Below are positions 26,690 to 36,500 of a stretch of 64,000 bases of DNA, in pieces. The translations under genes were made by a program, and so were the position numbers. The stretch's first letter is position 1. Every line of letters begins with the position of its first letter. Location: contig NZ_JAFMPM010000007.1 in assembly GCF_017349355.1 (NCBI RefSeq), positions 124,001 through 188,000 of the forward strand, written 5' to 3'. Below the pieces are notes generated by a model. The model saw only the letters and a list, made by a program, of their open reading frames with translations, searched no databases and was not told where the DNA came from. Source of the stretch: Thiothrix fructosivorans. GTDB taxonomy: Bacteria > Pseudomonadota > Gammaproteobacteria > Thiotrichales > Thiotrichaceae.

Positions 26690-27478
26690 GTCGGTAAACA
26701 ACCGCTTACCCACGTATTTTGCCCCGGCGGGTGTCAAATGCCCGCCGTCATACGAAATCAGTTCCAGCTCATCGGTGAACAAGCGACAGCTTGCACCTTC
26801 GCCGCAAATCAGGCGTTGCTGATCCACAAACACCGCAGTGCCCAAGCTATCACGCAAGAGCTGATTTGTTGCCAACGGCTTAGGGTCAACCTTATTGCTG
26901 AAGGCACGTAATTCATCATCGGATAGCTTCAGGTAATTCCTGATCGACACTTTGCCGAAATCCTTTGCACCCACCACGACCAATGACTGATCAGCGCGTA
27001 GATTCATGCTTTTGATGGTTTCCGGCAACAACTTTGCCGCCCATTCCTGCCAACGTGCCACTAGAATCACGACATCAGCCTCGGCAATCTGCGTTGCCGC
27101 CTGCGTCAGATTATCGGATTCCGCACACAATGCCGCATCTTTAGGTTCGATATTAGCTGCGGCTGCCTCATCCAAAAACATCTGGCAGCGGGTGGGAATG
27201 TAGCGGGTGCTAAGTTGGTAATTCGCCAAATAACCATTTTCCAGCACGCCGTTGAAAAAATCTTGGGCGTGGCTATCACCGATAATTAACGCCTTTTTAC
27301 GATTATCGGCGCTATCAAACGGCTTTTTTTGTACGGCGAGAAAACGCTGGCGAGTGTATTCACCGCTGACTTCAGTATCCGCCGCTTTGAGCAAAGCCTC
27401 GCGGTTTACATCGGCGGCGACGGGCAGCAGAGTGCCGAGACACAATAGCCCAACGCATAACGTTACATACATTTTCAT
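26666..27478 (-). CDS. Exported SGNH-hydrolase-like protein, partner of acyltransferase
   Basis: The 270-aa protein has a signal peptide (YVTLCVGLLCLGTLLPVAA). An SGNH-type core follows, with block I ALIIGDSHAQDF (catalytic Ser) and the C-terminal SYDGGHLTPAGAKYVG supplying the Asp-x-x-His pair. This is the domain usually fused to the C-terminus of OafA/PatB-like acyltransferases, where it completes O-acetyl transfer to a glycan. Here it is a separate gene beginning 4 bases after the acyltransferase stop, with the ribosome site inside that gene's last codons. The glycan target (lipopolysaccharide, peptidoglycan or exopolysaccharide) is not shown by the sequence. Confidence 0.82.
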   Translation of the reverse strand: MKMYVTLCVGLLCLGTLLPVAADVNREALLKAADTEVSGEYTRQRFLAVQKKPFDSADNRKKALIIGDSHAQDFFNGVLENGYLANYQLSTRYIPTRCQMFLDEAAAANIEPKDAALCAESDNLTQAATQIAEADVVILVARWQEWAAKLLPETIKSMNLRADQSLVVVGAKDFGKVSIRNYLKLSDDELRAFSNKVDPKPLATNQLLRDSLGTAVFVDQQRLICGEGASCRLFTDELELISYDGGHLTPAGAKYVGKRLFTDSLFQRFQ

Positions 27479-27482
27479 CTTA

Positions 27483-28610
27483 TTACTCCGCAAAACGACC
27501 CGCAAAGCCATCGGTCAATACCAATGTTGCCCCCACGGCAATAAACAGCAAACTACTGATCACCGCCCCACTAAAAATCTGCGTGCGCGTAAAACGGCTG
27601 CGATCACGGAACGGCTTTTCCACAAAACGCCAGCTAAACCACGCCAATACCAAGGTCATAACGCACAAGCCTGCCATAAAGCTGACACTGGGTTCTTCAA
27701 GCGCTTGCAAGCGTGCAAACACAAATAACGGCTGATGCCACAAATATGCACTGTAAGAAATCAGCCCAACCCAGACCAATGGCGGACTAGCCAGCAACTT
27801 GCCCACCCACGTCGCCGAGGTTGCAAATAGAATCAGTAACACCGCGCCCAGCGTCGGCACCAGCGCATACACGCTGGGAAACGGAATACCGTCATCGAAG
27901 AAAAACACCGCATAGCCCAGCAACACCAGCCCCAACACACTTGCCGCCTGCGCCATCACACCCTGTGCTGCTTGGTTTTTCTGAAGGTAAAACGCTGCCA
28001 ACGCCCCCACCATCAGCTCCCACGCACGGCTCGGAATCAGGTAAAAATTCGCTTCCACTGAATTACGCCACAGCCATTCCGACCAGCCGAGGCTCAACAA
28101 CGCCACCAAAGCAATCAGCCCCGCCAACCAGCGCTTCCCCAAACCCCATGCGGCTAGCATAAACAGCGGGAACACGAGGTAATACTGCTCCTCAACCGCC
28201 AAGCTCCACGTATGCAACAACGGAATCTGTTCTGCGGTCGCCGCAAAATAATCGGTTTGCAACCAGAACAGGATATTGGAGGCAAACACCGCCACGGCTG
28301 ACACGCTTTTACCGAAATCCACCAATTCAGTGGGCAAAAGCAACCACCACGCCAACGGTAAACAAGCAAGTAACACGAAAAATAAGGCGGGAAGAATGCG
28401 CCGCGCACGACGCTCATAGAAACTAGCGACGGTAAAACTCCCCGCCGCCAGTTCCTCCAGAATAATCACTGTAATCAAGTAACCGCTGATGACAAAAAAG
28501 ACATCCACACCCACAAAACCGCCACTCACCACGGAGAATCCGGCATGGAACAAAATAACCGGCAGTACCGCCAAGGCACGTAGCCCATCAATTTCGCGTC
28601 TGTAAATCAC
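27483..28610 (-). CDS. OafA/YrhL-family membrane acyltransferase
   Basis: The 375-aa acyltransferase_3 protein spans the inner membrane about ten times and moves acyl groups outward for glycan modification. It opens with the family block RREIDGLRALAVLPVILFHAG (catalytic His near residue 22), then GGFVGVDVFFVISGYLIT, FYERRARRILPALF, LLHTWSLAVEEQYYLVFPL and the closing RFVEKPFRDR. It ends without the SGNH domain that many relatives carry; that activity is encoded by the next gene. The two genes form a compact unit on the minus strand, 22 bases upstream of the phosphoribulokinase-like gene end. Confidence 0.92.
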   Translation of the reverse strand: MIYRREIDGLRALAVLPVILFHAGFSVVSGGFVGVDVFFVISGYLITVIILEELAAGSFTVASFYERRARRILPALFFVLLACLPLAWWLLLPTELVDFGKSVSAVAVFASNILFWLQTDYFAATAEQIPLLHTWSLAVEEQYYLVFPLFMLAAWGLGKRWLAGLIALVALLSLGWSEWLWRNSVEANFYLIPSRAWELMVGALAAFYLQKNQAAQGVMAQAASVLGLVLLGYAVFFFDDGIPFPSVYALVPTLGAVLLILFATSATWVGKLLASPPLVWVGLISYSAYLWHQPLFVFARLQALEEPSVSFMAGLCVMTLVLAWFSWRFVEKPFRDRSRFTRTQIFSGAVISSLLFIAVGATLVLTDGFAGRFAE

Positions 28611-28632
28611 GTTAGCGTTTACCCAAAAGCGC

Positions 28633-29559
28633 TTATTCTACCAAACCTAGCACGCCCGCGCCCCTGTCTTCTGGCACATCGGTAATCCCACGTAACTGAC
28701 GGCTATGATCAATCAAGCTGTGAATAATCGGCATCAACACCAATTCAATCGCCATCAACATTTTGCTACTGGGTACGACCATCGTATTGCGGCGCGACAT
28801 AAACGACCCCGGAATATCCGCCAGCAATGGGACGAAATTAGGCCAAAACTTGTCAACAAAATGGATAACCAAATAACATTCATCCGCTACTGGCACCGCT
28901 TCTGCACCAAACGGATCAGAGGTATCCACCAACGGAATAAGTTGGAAATTAATATGCGTGCGCATGAATTGCGGGGTAATATGATGCACATAATCGTCTA
29001 AGCGCTTCAACAAGCCTTCTTTTGCATCTTCCAGCGGTACGCCACGGTTGTGGACTTCATGCTGGATTTTAGCCATCCACTCCAGATTCGCATTCGGCGC
29101 AATGCCAATCGACAAGTCGGGGTATTGGGATAAATCAATATCATCTGCCACCGCAGCACCATGCAAGCCGCGATACAGCAATAAATCGCTGTCAGCGTCC
29201 ATGCGTTCCCACGGCGTAAACGTGCCAACTTCTTGCCCAAATTTGCGGGCTTGCGTGGCAGTATGCAGGTAGTGCCGATACAAGCCACCGCCCGTTGCGG
29301 CGTATTCAAAAAACAGGCTTTCCAACTTTTCCAAATGATTGCCTTCCGGGCCAAAATGCCCCAAGGTTTTGCCTTGTGCCTTGGCTTCGCGCACGGCTTC
29401 GCGCATGGTGGTGCGGTCATAACGGCGGAAAGCACTGCCGTCAATGTAGGACGCTTTGACGCGCTCACGGTAAAAAATCCGCTCTAATGCCGTGATGACC
29501 GACACTGAACCTGACTCCATCGCTCCGGTAATGGCGACAATAGGATGTTCTGCTGACAT
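28633..29559 (-). CDS. Phosphoribulokinase homologue with altered catalytic residues
   Basis: The 308-aa protein aligns end to end with proteobacterial/PrkB-type phosphoribulokinase (HFGPEGNHLEKLESLFFEY, GTFTPW, LHG, NLEWMAKI, TPQFMRTHINFQ, VDTSDPFGAEAVP, GSFMSRRNTMVVP). Active-site positions are changed. The ATP loop reads GAMESGSVS instead of the family GSSGAGTTT. The catalytic Asp42 position is Ser (DGSAFRRYDR), His45 is Arg, the Glu131 equivalent is Arg130 (LYRGLHG), and Arg168-Asp169 are His-Glu. Arg49, Lys164 and Arg172 are kept. An AGGAGGA site fixes the start at 29559. No Rubisco gene is nearby. It is probably a pseudoenzyme or a kinase with another substrate, not the Calvin-cycle enzyme. 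Confidence 0.88.
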   Translation of the reverse strand: MSAEHPIVAITGAMESGSVSVITALERIFYRERVKASYIDGSAFRRYDRTTMREAVREAKAQGKTLGHFGPEGNHLEKLESLFFEYAATGGGLYRHYLHTATQARKFGQEVGTFTPWERMDADSDLLLYRGLHGAAVADDIDLSQYPDLSIGIAPNANLEWMAKIQHEVHNRGVPLEDAKEGLLKRLDDYVHHITPQFMRTHINFQLIPLVDTSDPFGAEAVPVADECYLVIHFVDKFWPNFVPLLADIPGSFMSRRNTMVVPSSKMLMAIELVLMPIIHSLIDHSRQLRGITDVPEDRGAGVLGLVE

Positions 29560-29628
29560 GAATCCTCCTCCTAAAAAACGTGGTGAAGTGGAGCATACCA
29601 CCAGCCTATTCTGTTACGATACCCACCC

Positions 29629-30835
29629 TTATTGAGTGTCTTCTTCCCACTCAAACCCAACAATATTGCGCACCTGCGCGGCGTAATCTTTCGCCTTAAA
29701 CCGAGCCGCGTTCTTGCCTGTCGTCTGTCAGGTAGTTTTCCAGCAAGTAGCTCATCAGGCTGTAACGCACTTCGTTGTTGGGATAGCTCAGGATGTATTC
29801 CGGCAAACCACCCACAAACGGTAGCCGTTCTTCTTTAACGGTCAAATAGCCGGTCTGGAACAGCAGTGTTTCCAGATGAATTCTGTCCACATCAAAATCG
29901 CCCAATGCTTTGTAATCCATGCTCAGGGCTTCGAGATCAGGCAGGTAGAATTGGCGTTTACGCAAAATATCCACCAAAAACGACGGGGTGGCGGTTTCAA
30001 ACCAATAAGGCAGGAATCTCTTGCCTTTGGAAATAAATAGCAGCACATCAAACGGATTGTAGACGCTTTCACCCAACCAGTTGTAACCGTTGTACCACGC
30101 CCGTACCAGCGGCATATCTGCGCCTTGCAGGTGTTCGGAAAAGTGCTGTTCTAGCTCGGTTTGGGTGTAGCCGCACAAGGCACTGTAACGCGGGTCGAGG
30201 GTAATATCCTCCAGATTATTCAAGCCGCTGAATAGCGATACTTTGGAAAACTTGCTTACCCCGGTCAGGAAGGCAAAGCGGATATGGGCATCGTTATCCT
30301 TGATCACCGAATACAGGTTACGCAAACCGTCACGCATTTCAGCAGCAACGTCCGGCTTGGTAATGTTATCGAGGATCGGCTTGTCGTATTCATCCACCAA
30401 CACCACCACATTGCGCCCGTACTTGGCTTGGGTATGGCGGATGAGGTCGCTAAAACAACTGGTGACATCTTCATGATCTTCGCACTGGACACCCAGCCGT
30501 TCCTGATTGACGCGGAGAATATGGCGGATGCGCCGCTCCAGTTCTGCACGGTTAGCAAGCTGCCCTGAGCCAAAACTGAGGGAAATCACCGGGTATTGCA
30601 CCGTCCAATCCCAATGCGGGTGAATGTGCAAGCCACGAAACAGCCGCTCATTTCCAGCAAACAATTGGTGCAGCGTGTCTACCAGCAGGGATTTACCGAA
30701 GCGGCGTGGGCGAGAGAGGAAGTAGTAGCTGCCGTTATTCACAAGCTCTTGTATATAGGGTGTTTTATCCACATAAACACAATCATCTGCAATGATTTTT
30801 TGTAGGGTGCTGATGCCGATGGGGAGTTTTTTCAT
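29629..30835 (-). pseudogene. AAA / PD-(D/E)XK (DUF1703-type) protein gene with C-terminal deletion
   Basis: The frame from 30835 encodes 379 residues closely matching the intact 517-aa protein at 53763: MKKLPIGIS, YVDKTPYIQELV, FLSRPRRFGKSLLVDTL, VVLVDEYDKPILDNI and YNGYNWLGESVYNPFD. It stops after YLTDDRQERGSV. Immediately downstream in another frame (29697-29629) lies AKDYAAQ followed by VRNIVGFEWEEDTQ and a stop, the extreme C-terminus of the same family. So roughly 110-130 residues, including the nuclease motif (IDM...EFK in the intact copy), have been removed by deletion that also broke the frame. The ATPase half could still be made. Confidence 0.85.
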
Positions 30836-30983
30836 GGGTTGCCGTGCCTTCTGAGGATACAGGGCAAGTATAGCGGAAGCGCACAACCCGACTCCAGCAA
30901 GCCCTTCGCTCTTTCACCTTGGCTCTGCTAACATAGGGCACGTTGACGCTACTATAGCTAGAGCTACATAAGGAATCTCAAAC

Positions 30984-31979
30984 ATGACTGAACATTTCAT
31001 CCAATATATCGACATTGAGCGATACAAGTGCTTTAGTGATTTTTCAGCGCATGGCTTCCAACGCGTCAACCTCATTGCCGGAAAAAACAACGTCGGTAAA
31101 ACCGCACTGATGGAAGCGATATTCATCAATGTATGCAGTTCCACTATTAGTGATCTATTTGACTCATTACTTTTCTTTTACAAACAGCGTAAAGCAACTG
31201 ATTACGCTTACAAAACACTCAATAAAAAAGATGCTACTGATACCATTCTAAAGCAAGCGAGTTCATTAAAAAGTAAAACAAATATTCAAGCCATTGAGTT
31301 TAAATTAAATGACTCTGAAATTTCAAGAAAATATGAAATAAATATAAATAACTCAAATAACAGCATTGCAGAAGAAAATATGGATATTTTCTCCATCGCA
31401 AACAAAGCAATAATCAAAGACGTTTGCTGGATTGGAAGCTCTCGTGATTCACAAGAAGGAATAATAGATTCATTCACTAGCATTCAGAAAAAAGACCGTG
31501 AAGATGATTTAAACCACCTCATCAACAGTTTCGATAATGAAATTGAAAAAATAAAAGTTATTGGCAATTCTATTCAATGTCGGGTTACTGCATCTGATGG
31601 CAGTTTTTCTTATCGTGGTATTGGTGAGTACGGTGATGGATTACGTCTTTATGTTTCAGTCATTGCTGATATGTTTACGGCGGAAAATCATTACATATTT
31701 ATTGACGAAATCGACAATGGTGTTCATTACACATTACTGGATAAGCTGTGGGACATTATTCTGAAATTATCTAAAGAATTGAATGTGCAGGTATTTGCAA
31801 CCACCCACTCGCGTGAGTGCATTGAATCCTACTGCCGTATAGTCGAAAAGCACAAAGAACGGAATATTAGTTTTATTACGTTAGTTAAAAACAAAGAAAA
31901 GCAAATTAAAGCCATTATCAGGGATTACGATACATTTACTGATAGCATCCATGATTCTCGTGAGGTGCGCGGATGGTAA
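30984..31979 (+). CDS. ABC-type ATPase of a split OLD/TOPRIM module (copy 2)
   Basis: The 331-aa product has the same design as the gene at 4251: YKCFSDFSAHGF, Walker A GKNNVGKT at residues 33-40, a signature-like RGIGEYGDGLRLY, Walker B YIFIDEIDNGVHYT and H-loop FATTHSREC. The C-terminal motor half is similar between the copies (KELNVQVFATTHS against KELNIQVFATTHS), while the central segment is dissimilar and strongly AT-rich (about 31130-31560). It overlaps the following TOPRIM gene by 7 bases. The two-gene unit sits between the damaged AAA/nuclease gene and the AlbA_2/HATPase-type gene. A defence role is inferred, not shown. Confidence 0.84.
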   Translation: MTEHFIQYIDIERYKCFSDFSAHGFQRVNLIAGKNNVGKTALMEAIFINVCSSTISDLFDSLLFFYKQRKATDYAYKTLNKKDATDTILKQASSLKSKTNIQAIEFKLNDSEISRKYEININNSNNSIAEENMDIFSIANKAIIKDVCWIGSSRDSQEGIIDSFTSIQKKDREDDLNHLINSFDNEIEKIKVIGNSIQCRVTASDGSFSYRGIGEYGDGLRLYVSVIADMFTAENHYIFIDEIDNGVHYTLLDKLWDIILKLSKELNVQVFATTHSRECIESYCRIVEKHKERNISFITLVKNKEKQIKAIIRDYDTFTDSIHDSREVRGW

Positions 31980-32563
31980 AGGTAGCTATCTTACACGAAG
32001 GTCATGCAGATAAATCATTAGATAACTGGTTGTTAAAAGAACTAACAGCAGAATTGGCAAAAGAAAATCCGGTGGTTTTTAATTGGAATCGTGTGCAATG
32101 TTACGGAATGCAAGGAAAAAGTACATTTTTTGATATTACCAATGTCAAATATAGCGATCTTTTACCTCAAATTATAGAAGATCAAATCACAAAAGTGTTA
32201 TTCGTCATTGATGCTGACTGCCACGAAAATGATGCCGTTTATGGTGGTTATCATAATACCTTAAATCAATGGCAAACATTGGTGATGAATCAGCTAAATA
32301 TTGCAGAGATTAGCGATATTTTCATTAGCTGTGACCCAATAACACAAACCGGTTACGTTGAATCGCTACTGTTATCAACCTTGGATGATGATAAAAAAAC
32401 ATGTATTGAAACCTTTCTGGCTTGTTCAGATTTTCAACAAAAAGACAATGCCAAAGCTATTTTGCGTCAAATTTACAAAACTGCTTACCCCAAAGCCCCC
32501 TACGATCTGCAACACGCGCATTTCGATGAACTCAAGCAAAAACTAAGAGCACTGTTCAGTTAA
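31973..32563 (+). CDS. TOPRIM-like (DUF3226-type) protein paired with ATPase (copy 2)
   Basis: The 196-aa protein shows a TOPRIM-like pattern: VAILHEGHADKSL with Glu9, then VLFVIDADCHEND with Asp80 and Asp82, and a distal acidic patch around GYVESLLLSTLDDD. It is shorter than and diverged from copy 1 (233 aa), but gene order, overlap with the ATPase gene and motif spacing correspond. The family assignment is by motif and context, and overall similarity to copy 1 is low. Confidence 0.72.
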   Translation: MVKVAILHEGHADKSLDNWLLKELTAELAKENPVVFNWNRVQCYGMQGKSTFFDITNVKYSDLLPQIIEDQITKVLFVIDADCHENDAVYGGYHNTLNQWQTLVMNQLNIAEISDIFISCDPITQTGYVESLLLSTLDDDKKTCIETFLACSDFQQKDNAKAILRQIYKTAYPKAPYDLQHAHFDELKQKLRALFS

Positions 32564-32619
32564 GCGATGAACCGTAGATTACTATAATCAAAGCACCACC
32601 CCACCACCGGACACGAACC

Positions 32620-33474
32620 ATGCTGGACTCGCCAGACAACCTACTCAAACAAATTGCCCTCGGTGAAGACTCGACGCTGGAACTGAAAGCCATCGAGTAC
32701 GACGAACAAGCCGTCCCCCAAGCCTCCCTCGACGACCTCAAAACCCCGTTATGGCAACGTTTCCGCTCGCCCCTCTCGCCCAAAGATGACCGCGAGTTTC
32801 TATCCAAGCTCAAACTGATTACCCGTGACGAAGACGGCAACCTTTACCCCACCGTCAGCGGCATTTTGATGGCGACCGAACACCCCGCCGAATTCATCAC
32901 CAACGCCTACATTCAAGCCGTGGTCTACCGTGGCACAGAGCGCAACGCCGCCTACCAACTGGATGCCAAAGACATTCACGGCTCACTCGATGAACAAATT
33001 CGCCAAGCCTGTTTATTTGTCGAACGCAATATGCGCGTGTACGCCATCAAAAACCCCAACCGCATCGACACCCCGCAATTTTCCTTGAATGCCGTGTTTG
33101 AAGCCATCGTGAATGCCGTGGCACATCGTGACTATTCTATTTACGGCTCAAAAATCCGCTTGCATGTGTTCGCTGATCGGCTGGAACTGTATTCACCCGG
33201 CGCAATCCCCAACACCATGACCGTGGATAGCCTGCCCGAACGCCAATCGGCACGTAACGAATTGCTGTGTTCTTTGCTGGCAAAATGCCCGATGAATGTC
33301 GATGCCTACGGCTCACAACGCAATTTCATCATGGACAAGCGTGGCGAAGGCGTACCCATTATCCTCACCGAAAGCGAACACTTATCTGGCAAACGCCCGA
33401 TCTATCGCCTAATTGATGATGCCGAACTGTTACTGACCTTATTTGCCGCCCCGTCACCCCACGGCGACACCTGA
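32620..33474 (+). CDS. AlbA_2/HATPase-type protein with apparent internal deletion of AlbA_2 core
   Basis: The 284-aa product begins like Schlafen AlbA_2-domain transcriptional regulators (LLKQIALGEDSTLELKAIEY). It then passes directly to the segment normally found after that domain (QASLDDLKTPLWQRFRSP, then TVSGILMATEHPAEF and NAYIQAVVYRGTE). The GHKL-like ATP-binding part follows with NAVFEAIVNAVAHRDYS (N-box), LELYSPGAIPNTMTVDSL and KRGEGVP. Usual relatives are longer, because about 100 residues of AlbA_2 core separate the first two blocks. The junction is in frame, so a shortened protein is still made. It lies 57 bases after the ATPase/TOPRIM pair on the same strand and may belong to the same island. 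Confidence 0.7.
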   Translation: MLDSPDNLLKQIALGEDSTLELKAIEYDEQAVPQASLDDLKTPLWQRFRSPLSPKDDREFLSKLKLITRDEDGNLYPTVSGILMATEHPAEFITNAYIQAVVYRGTERNAAYQLDAKDIHGSLDEQIRQACLFVERNMRVYAIKNPNRIDTPQFSLNAVFEAIVNAVAHRDYSIYGSKIRLHVFADRLELYSPGAIPNTMTVDSLPERQSARNELLCSLLAKCPMNVDAYGSQRNFIMDKRGEGVPIILTESEHLSGKRPIYRLIDDAELLLTLFAAPSPHGDT

Positions 33475-33552
33475 AAACACCGTGCGGTTTATGTTCTCCC
33501 CAGCAAATTCTGGTACGATACACGCCTTATTTAAACTGCTGATGATGTAACC

Positions 33553-36500
33553 ATGAACCGCACAACCCAACTCCAGCAAGCCCTAGCGAGCCGCATCCTC
33601 ATCCTTGACGGCGCGATGGGCACGATGATCCAACGCCACAAACTGGAAGAAGCCGATTATCGCGGCGAACGCTTTGCGGCATGGCATACCGATGTCAAAG
33701 GCAATAACGACTTGCTGGTATTGAGCCAACCGCAGATTATCCGTGGCATCCACGCGCAATACCTCGAAGTTGGGGCGGACATTCTCGAAACCTGCACCTT
33801 CAACGCCACCACGATTTCGATGCACGACTACGACATGCAAGAACTGTCGTATGAAATCAATGTGGAGGCGGCAAAACTGGCACGTTCCGTCGCCGACGAA
33901 TACAGCACACCCGACAAACCGCGTTTCGTCGCTGGCGTACTCGGCCCCACCAGCCGCACTTGCAGCATTTCCCCCGATGTCAACGACCCCGGTTTCCGCA
34001 ACGTCACCTTCGATGCGCTGGTCACCGCCTACATGGAATCCACCCGTGGTCTGATTGAAGGCGGCGCAGACATTATCCTGATCGAAACCATTTTCGACAC
34101 CCTCAACGCCAAAGCCGCCGTGTTTGCGGTCAAACAAGTATTCGACGAAGACAATATCGAACTGCCGATCATGATTTCCGGCACGATTACCGATGCGTCC
34201 GGGCGCACCTTGTCCGGGCAAACCACCGAAGCGTTCTACAATGCGCTGGCACACGCTGACGCAATTTCGTTTGGTTTGAACTGCGCACTCGGTCCCGATT
34301 TGTTACGTCAGTATGTCGAAGAAATGTCCCGCGTGTGCGCAACAGGCGTTTCTGCCCACCCCAATGCCGGTTTGCCGAATGAAATGGGCGAATACGACAT
34401 GGACGGCGCGGAAATGGCGGTGCACATCCGTGAATGGGCGCAAAGTGGCTTCCTGAATATCGTCGGCGGTTGTTGCGGCACATCGCCTGCACACATCAAA
34501 TCCATTGCTGACGCGGTTGCTGGGATTGCCCCACGCAAAGCACCACAACTGGCGAAAGAATGCCGCCTTTCCGGTCTTGAACCGTTCAATATCGGTGCAA
34601 ACAGCCTGTTTGTGAACGTCGGCGAACGTACCAACGTCACCGGCTCGCTCAAATTCAAGCGCCTGATCAAAGAAGGCAATTACACCGAAGCCTTGCAAGT
34701 CGCGCTGGAGCAGGTCGAAAGCGGCGCACCCGTGATCGACATCAATATGGACGAAGGCTTGCTGGATGCGGAAAAAGAAATGACCCGCTTCCTCAACCTG
34801 ATCGCCTCCGAACCCGACATTGCGCGTGTACCCATCATGGTGGATTCCTCCAAATGGGACGTGATCGAAGCGGGATTGAAGTGCATCCAAGGCAAAGGCA
34901 TCGTCAACTCGATTTCGATGAAGGAAGGCGAAGAAAAGTTCATCCATCAAGCCAAACTGGTACGCCGTTACGGGGCGGCGGTGATCGTGATGGCGTTCGA
35001 CGAACAGGGACAAGCGGATACCCAAGCGCGGAAAATTGAAATCTGTTCACGCGCTTACAAGATTCTCACCGAACAAGTCGGCTTCCCGCCCGAAGACATC
35101 ATTTTCGACCCGAACATTTTCGCGGTGGCGACGGGGATCGACGAACACAATAATTACGCGGTGGACTTTATCGAAGCCACGCGCTGGATTCGCCAGAACC
35201 TGCCTCACGCGCACATTTCCGGCGGGGTTTCCAACGTGTCGTTCTCGTTCCGGGGCAATAATCCGGTACGCGAAGCCATCCACAGCGTGTTCCTCTACCA
35301 TGCGATCAAAGCGGGCATGGATATGGGGATTGTGAACGCGGCGCAAATGGCGGTTTACGACGATATTCCGGTGGAATTGCGTGATGCGGTCGAAGATGTG
35401 ATCCAGAACAAGGATGCGGGTGCGACCGAACGTTTGCTGGATATTGCCGCGAAATACAAAGGCGACGGTTCGACCGAAGTTAAGAAAGAAGACCTCGAAT
35501 GGCGTTCATGGCCGGTCGAAAAACGCCTCGAACACGCGCTGGTGAAAGGGATTGATGCCTTCGTCAACGAAGACACTGAAGAGGCACGGGTGAAACTCGG
35601 TCGTCCGCTGCTGGTCATCGAAGGGCCATTGATGGACGGCATGAACGTGGTCGGCGACTTGTTCGGCGCTGGCAAAATGTTCCTGCCGCAAGTGGTTAAG
35701 TCCGCCCGCGTGATGAAAAAATCGGTGGCTTACCTTGACCCGTTCATGGAATTGGAAAAGGCCGGTTGCGAAGTGCAAGCCAACGGCAAAATCCTCATGG
35801 CAACCGTCAAAGGTGACGTGCATGACATCGGCAAGAACATCGTCGGCGTGGTGTTGCAGTGCAATAGCTACGAAGTGATCGACCTTGGGGTGATGGTTTC
35901 TGCGGAAAAAATCCTGCAAGTGGCGCGGGAGCAGAAAGTGGACATTATCGGCTTGTCCGGTCTGATTACGCCGTCGCTGGATGAAATGGTACATGTTGCG
36001 AAGGAAATGCAGCGCCAGGATTTCCATGTGCCGTTGCTGATTGGCGGGGCTACCACGTCCAAGATTCATACGGCGGTGAAGATCGAGCCGCAGTTTAAGA
36101 ACGACATCGTGGTGTATGTGCCGGATGCGTCGCGGGCAGTGGGTGTGGCGAGTGCGTTGCTGTCCAAAGAGCAAAAGCCGGATTACGTGGCGAGCATTCG
36201 GGCGGAATATGAGCAGGTGCGCGTGAAGCGAGCGGCGAATCAGACGGAACGGAAGTTGGTGAGTATTGCGGCGGCGCGGGCGAATAAGTTTCAGGTGGAT
36301 TGGGCGGGGTATACGCCGCCTAAGCCGAACACCCTCACCCCGCTGGTCTTCAACGATTATCCGTTGAATGAACTGGTGGAACGGATTGACTGGACACCGT
36401 TTTTCCGTAGTTGGGAATTGGCGGGCAAGTTCCCTGCCATTTTGACGGATGAAATCGTTGGCGAGGAATGCACCAAGTTGTATGCGGATGCACAAGCCAT

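Noticed and set aside
33475-33552. Cobalamin or S-adenosylhomocysteine riboswitch upstream of metH
   Set aside because: The 78-base gap is too short and lacks the conserved core of either class.
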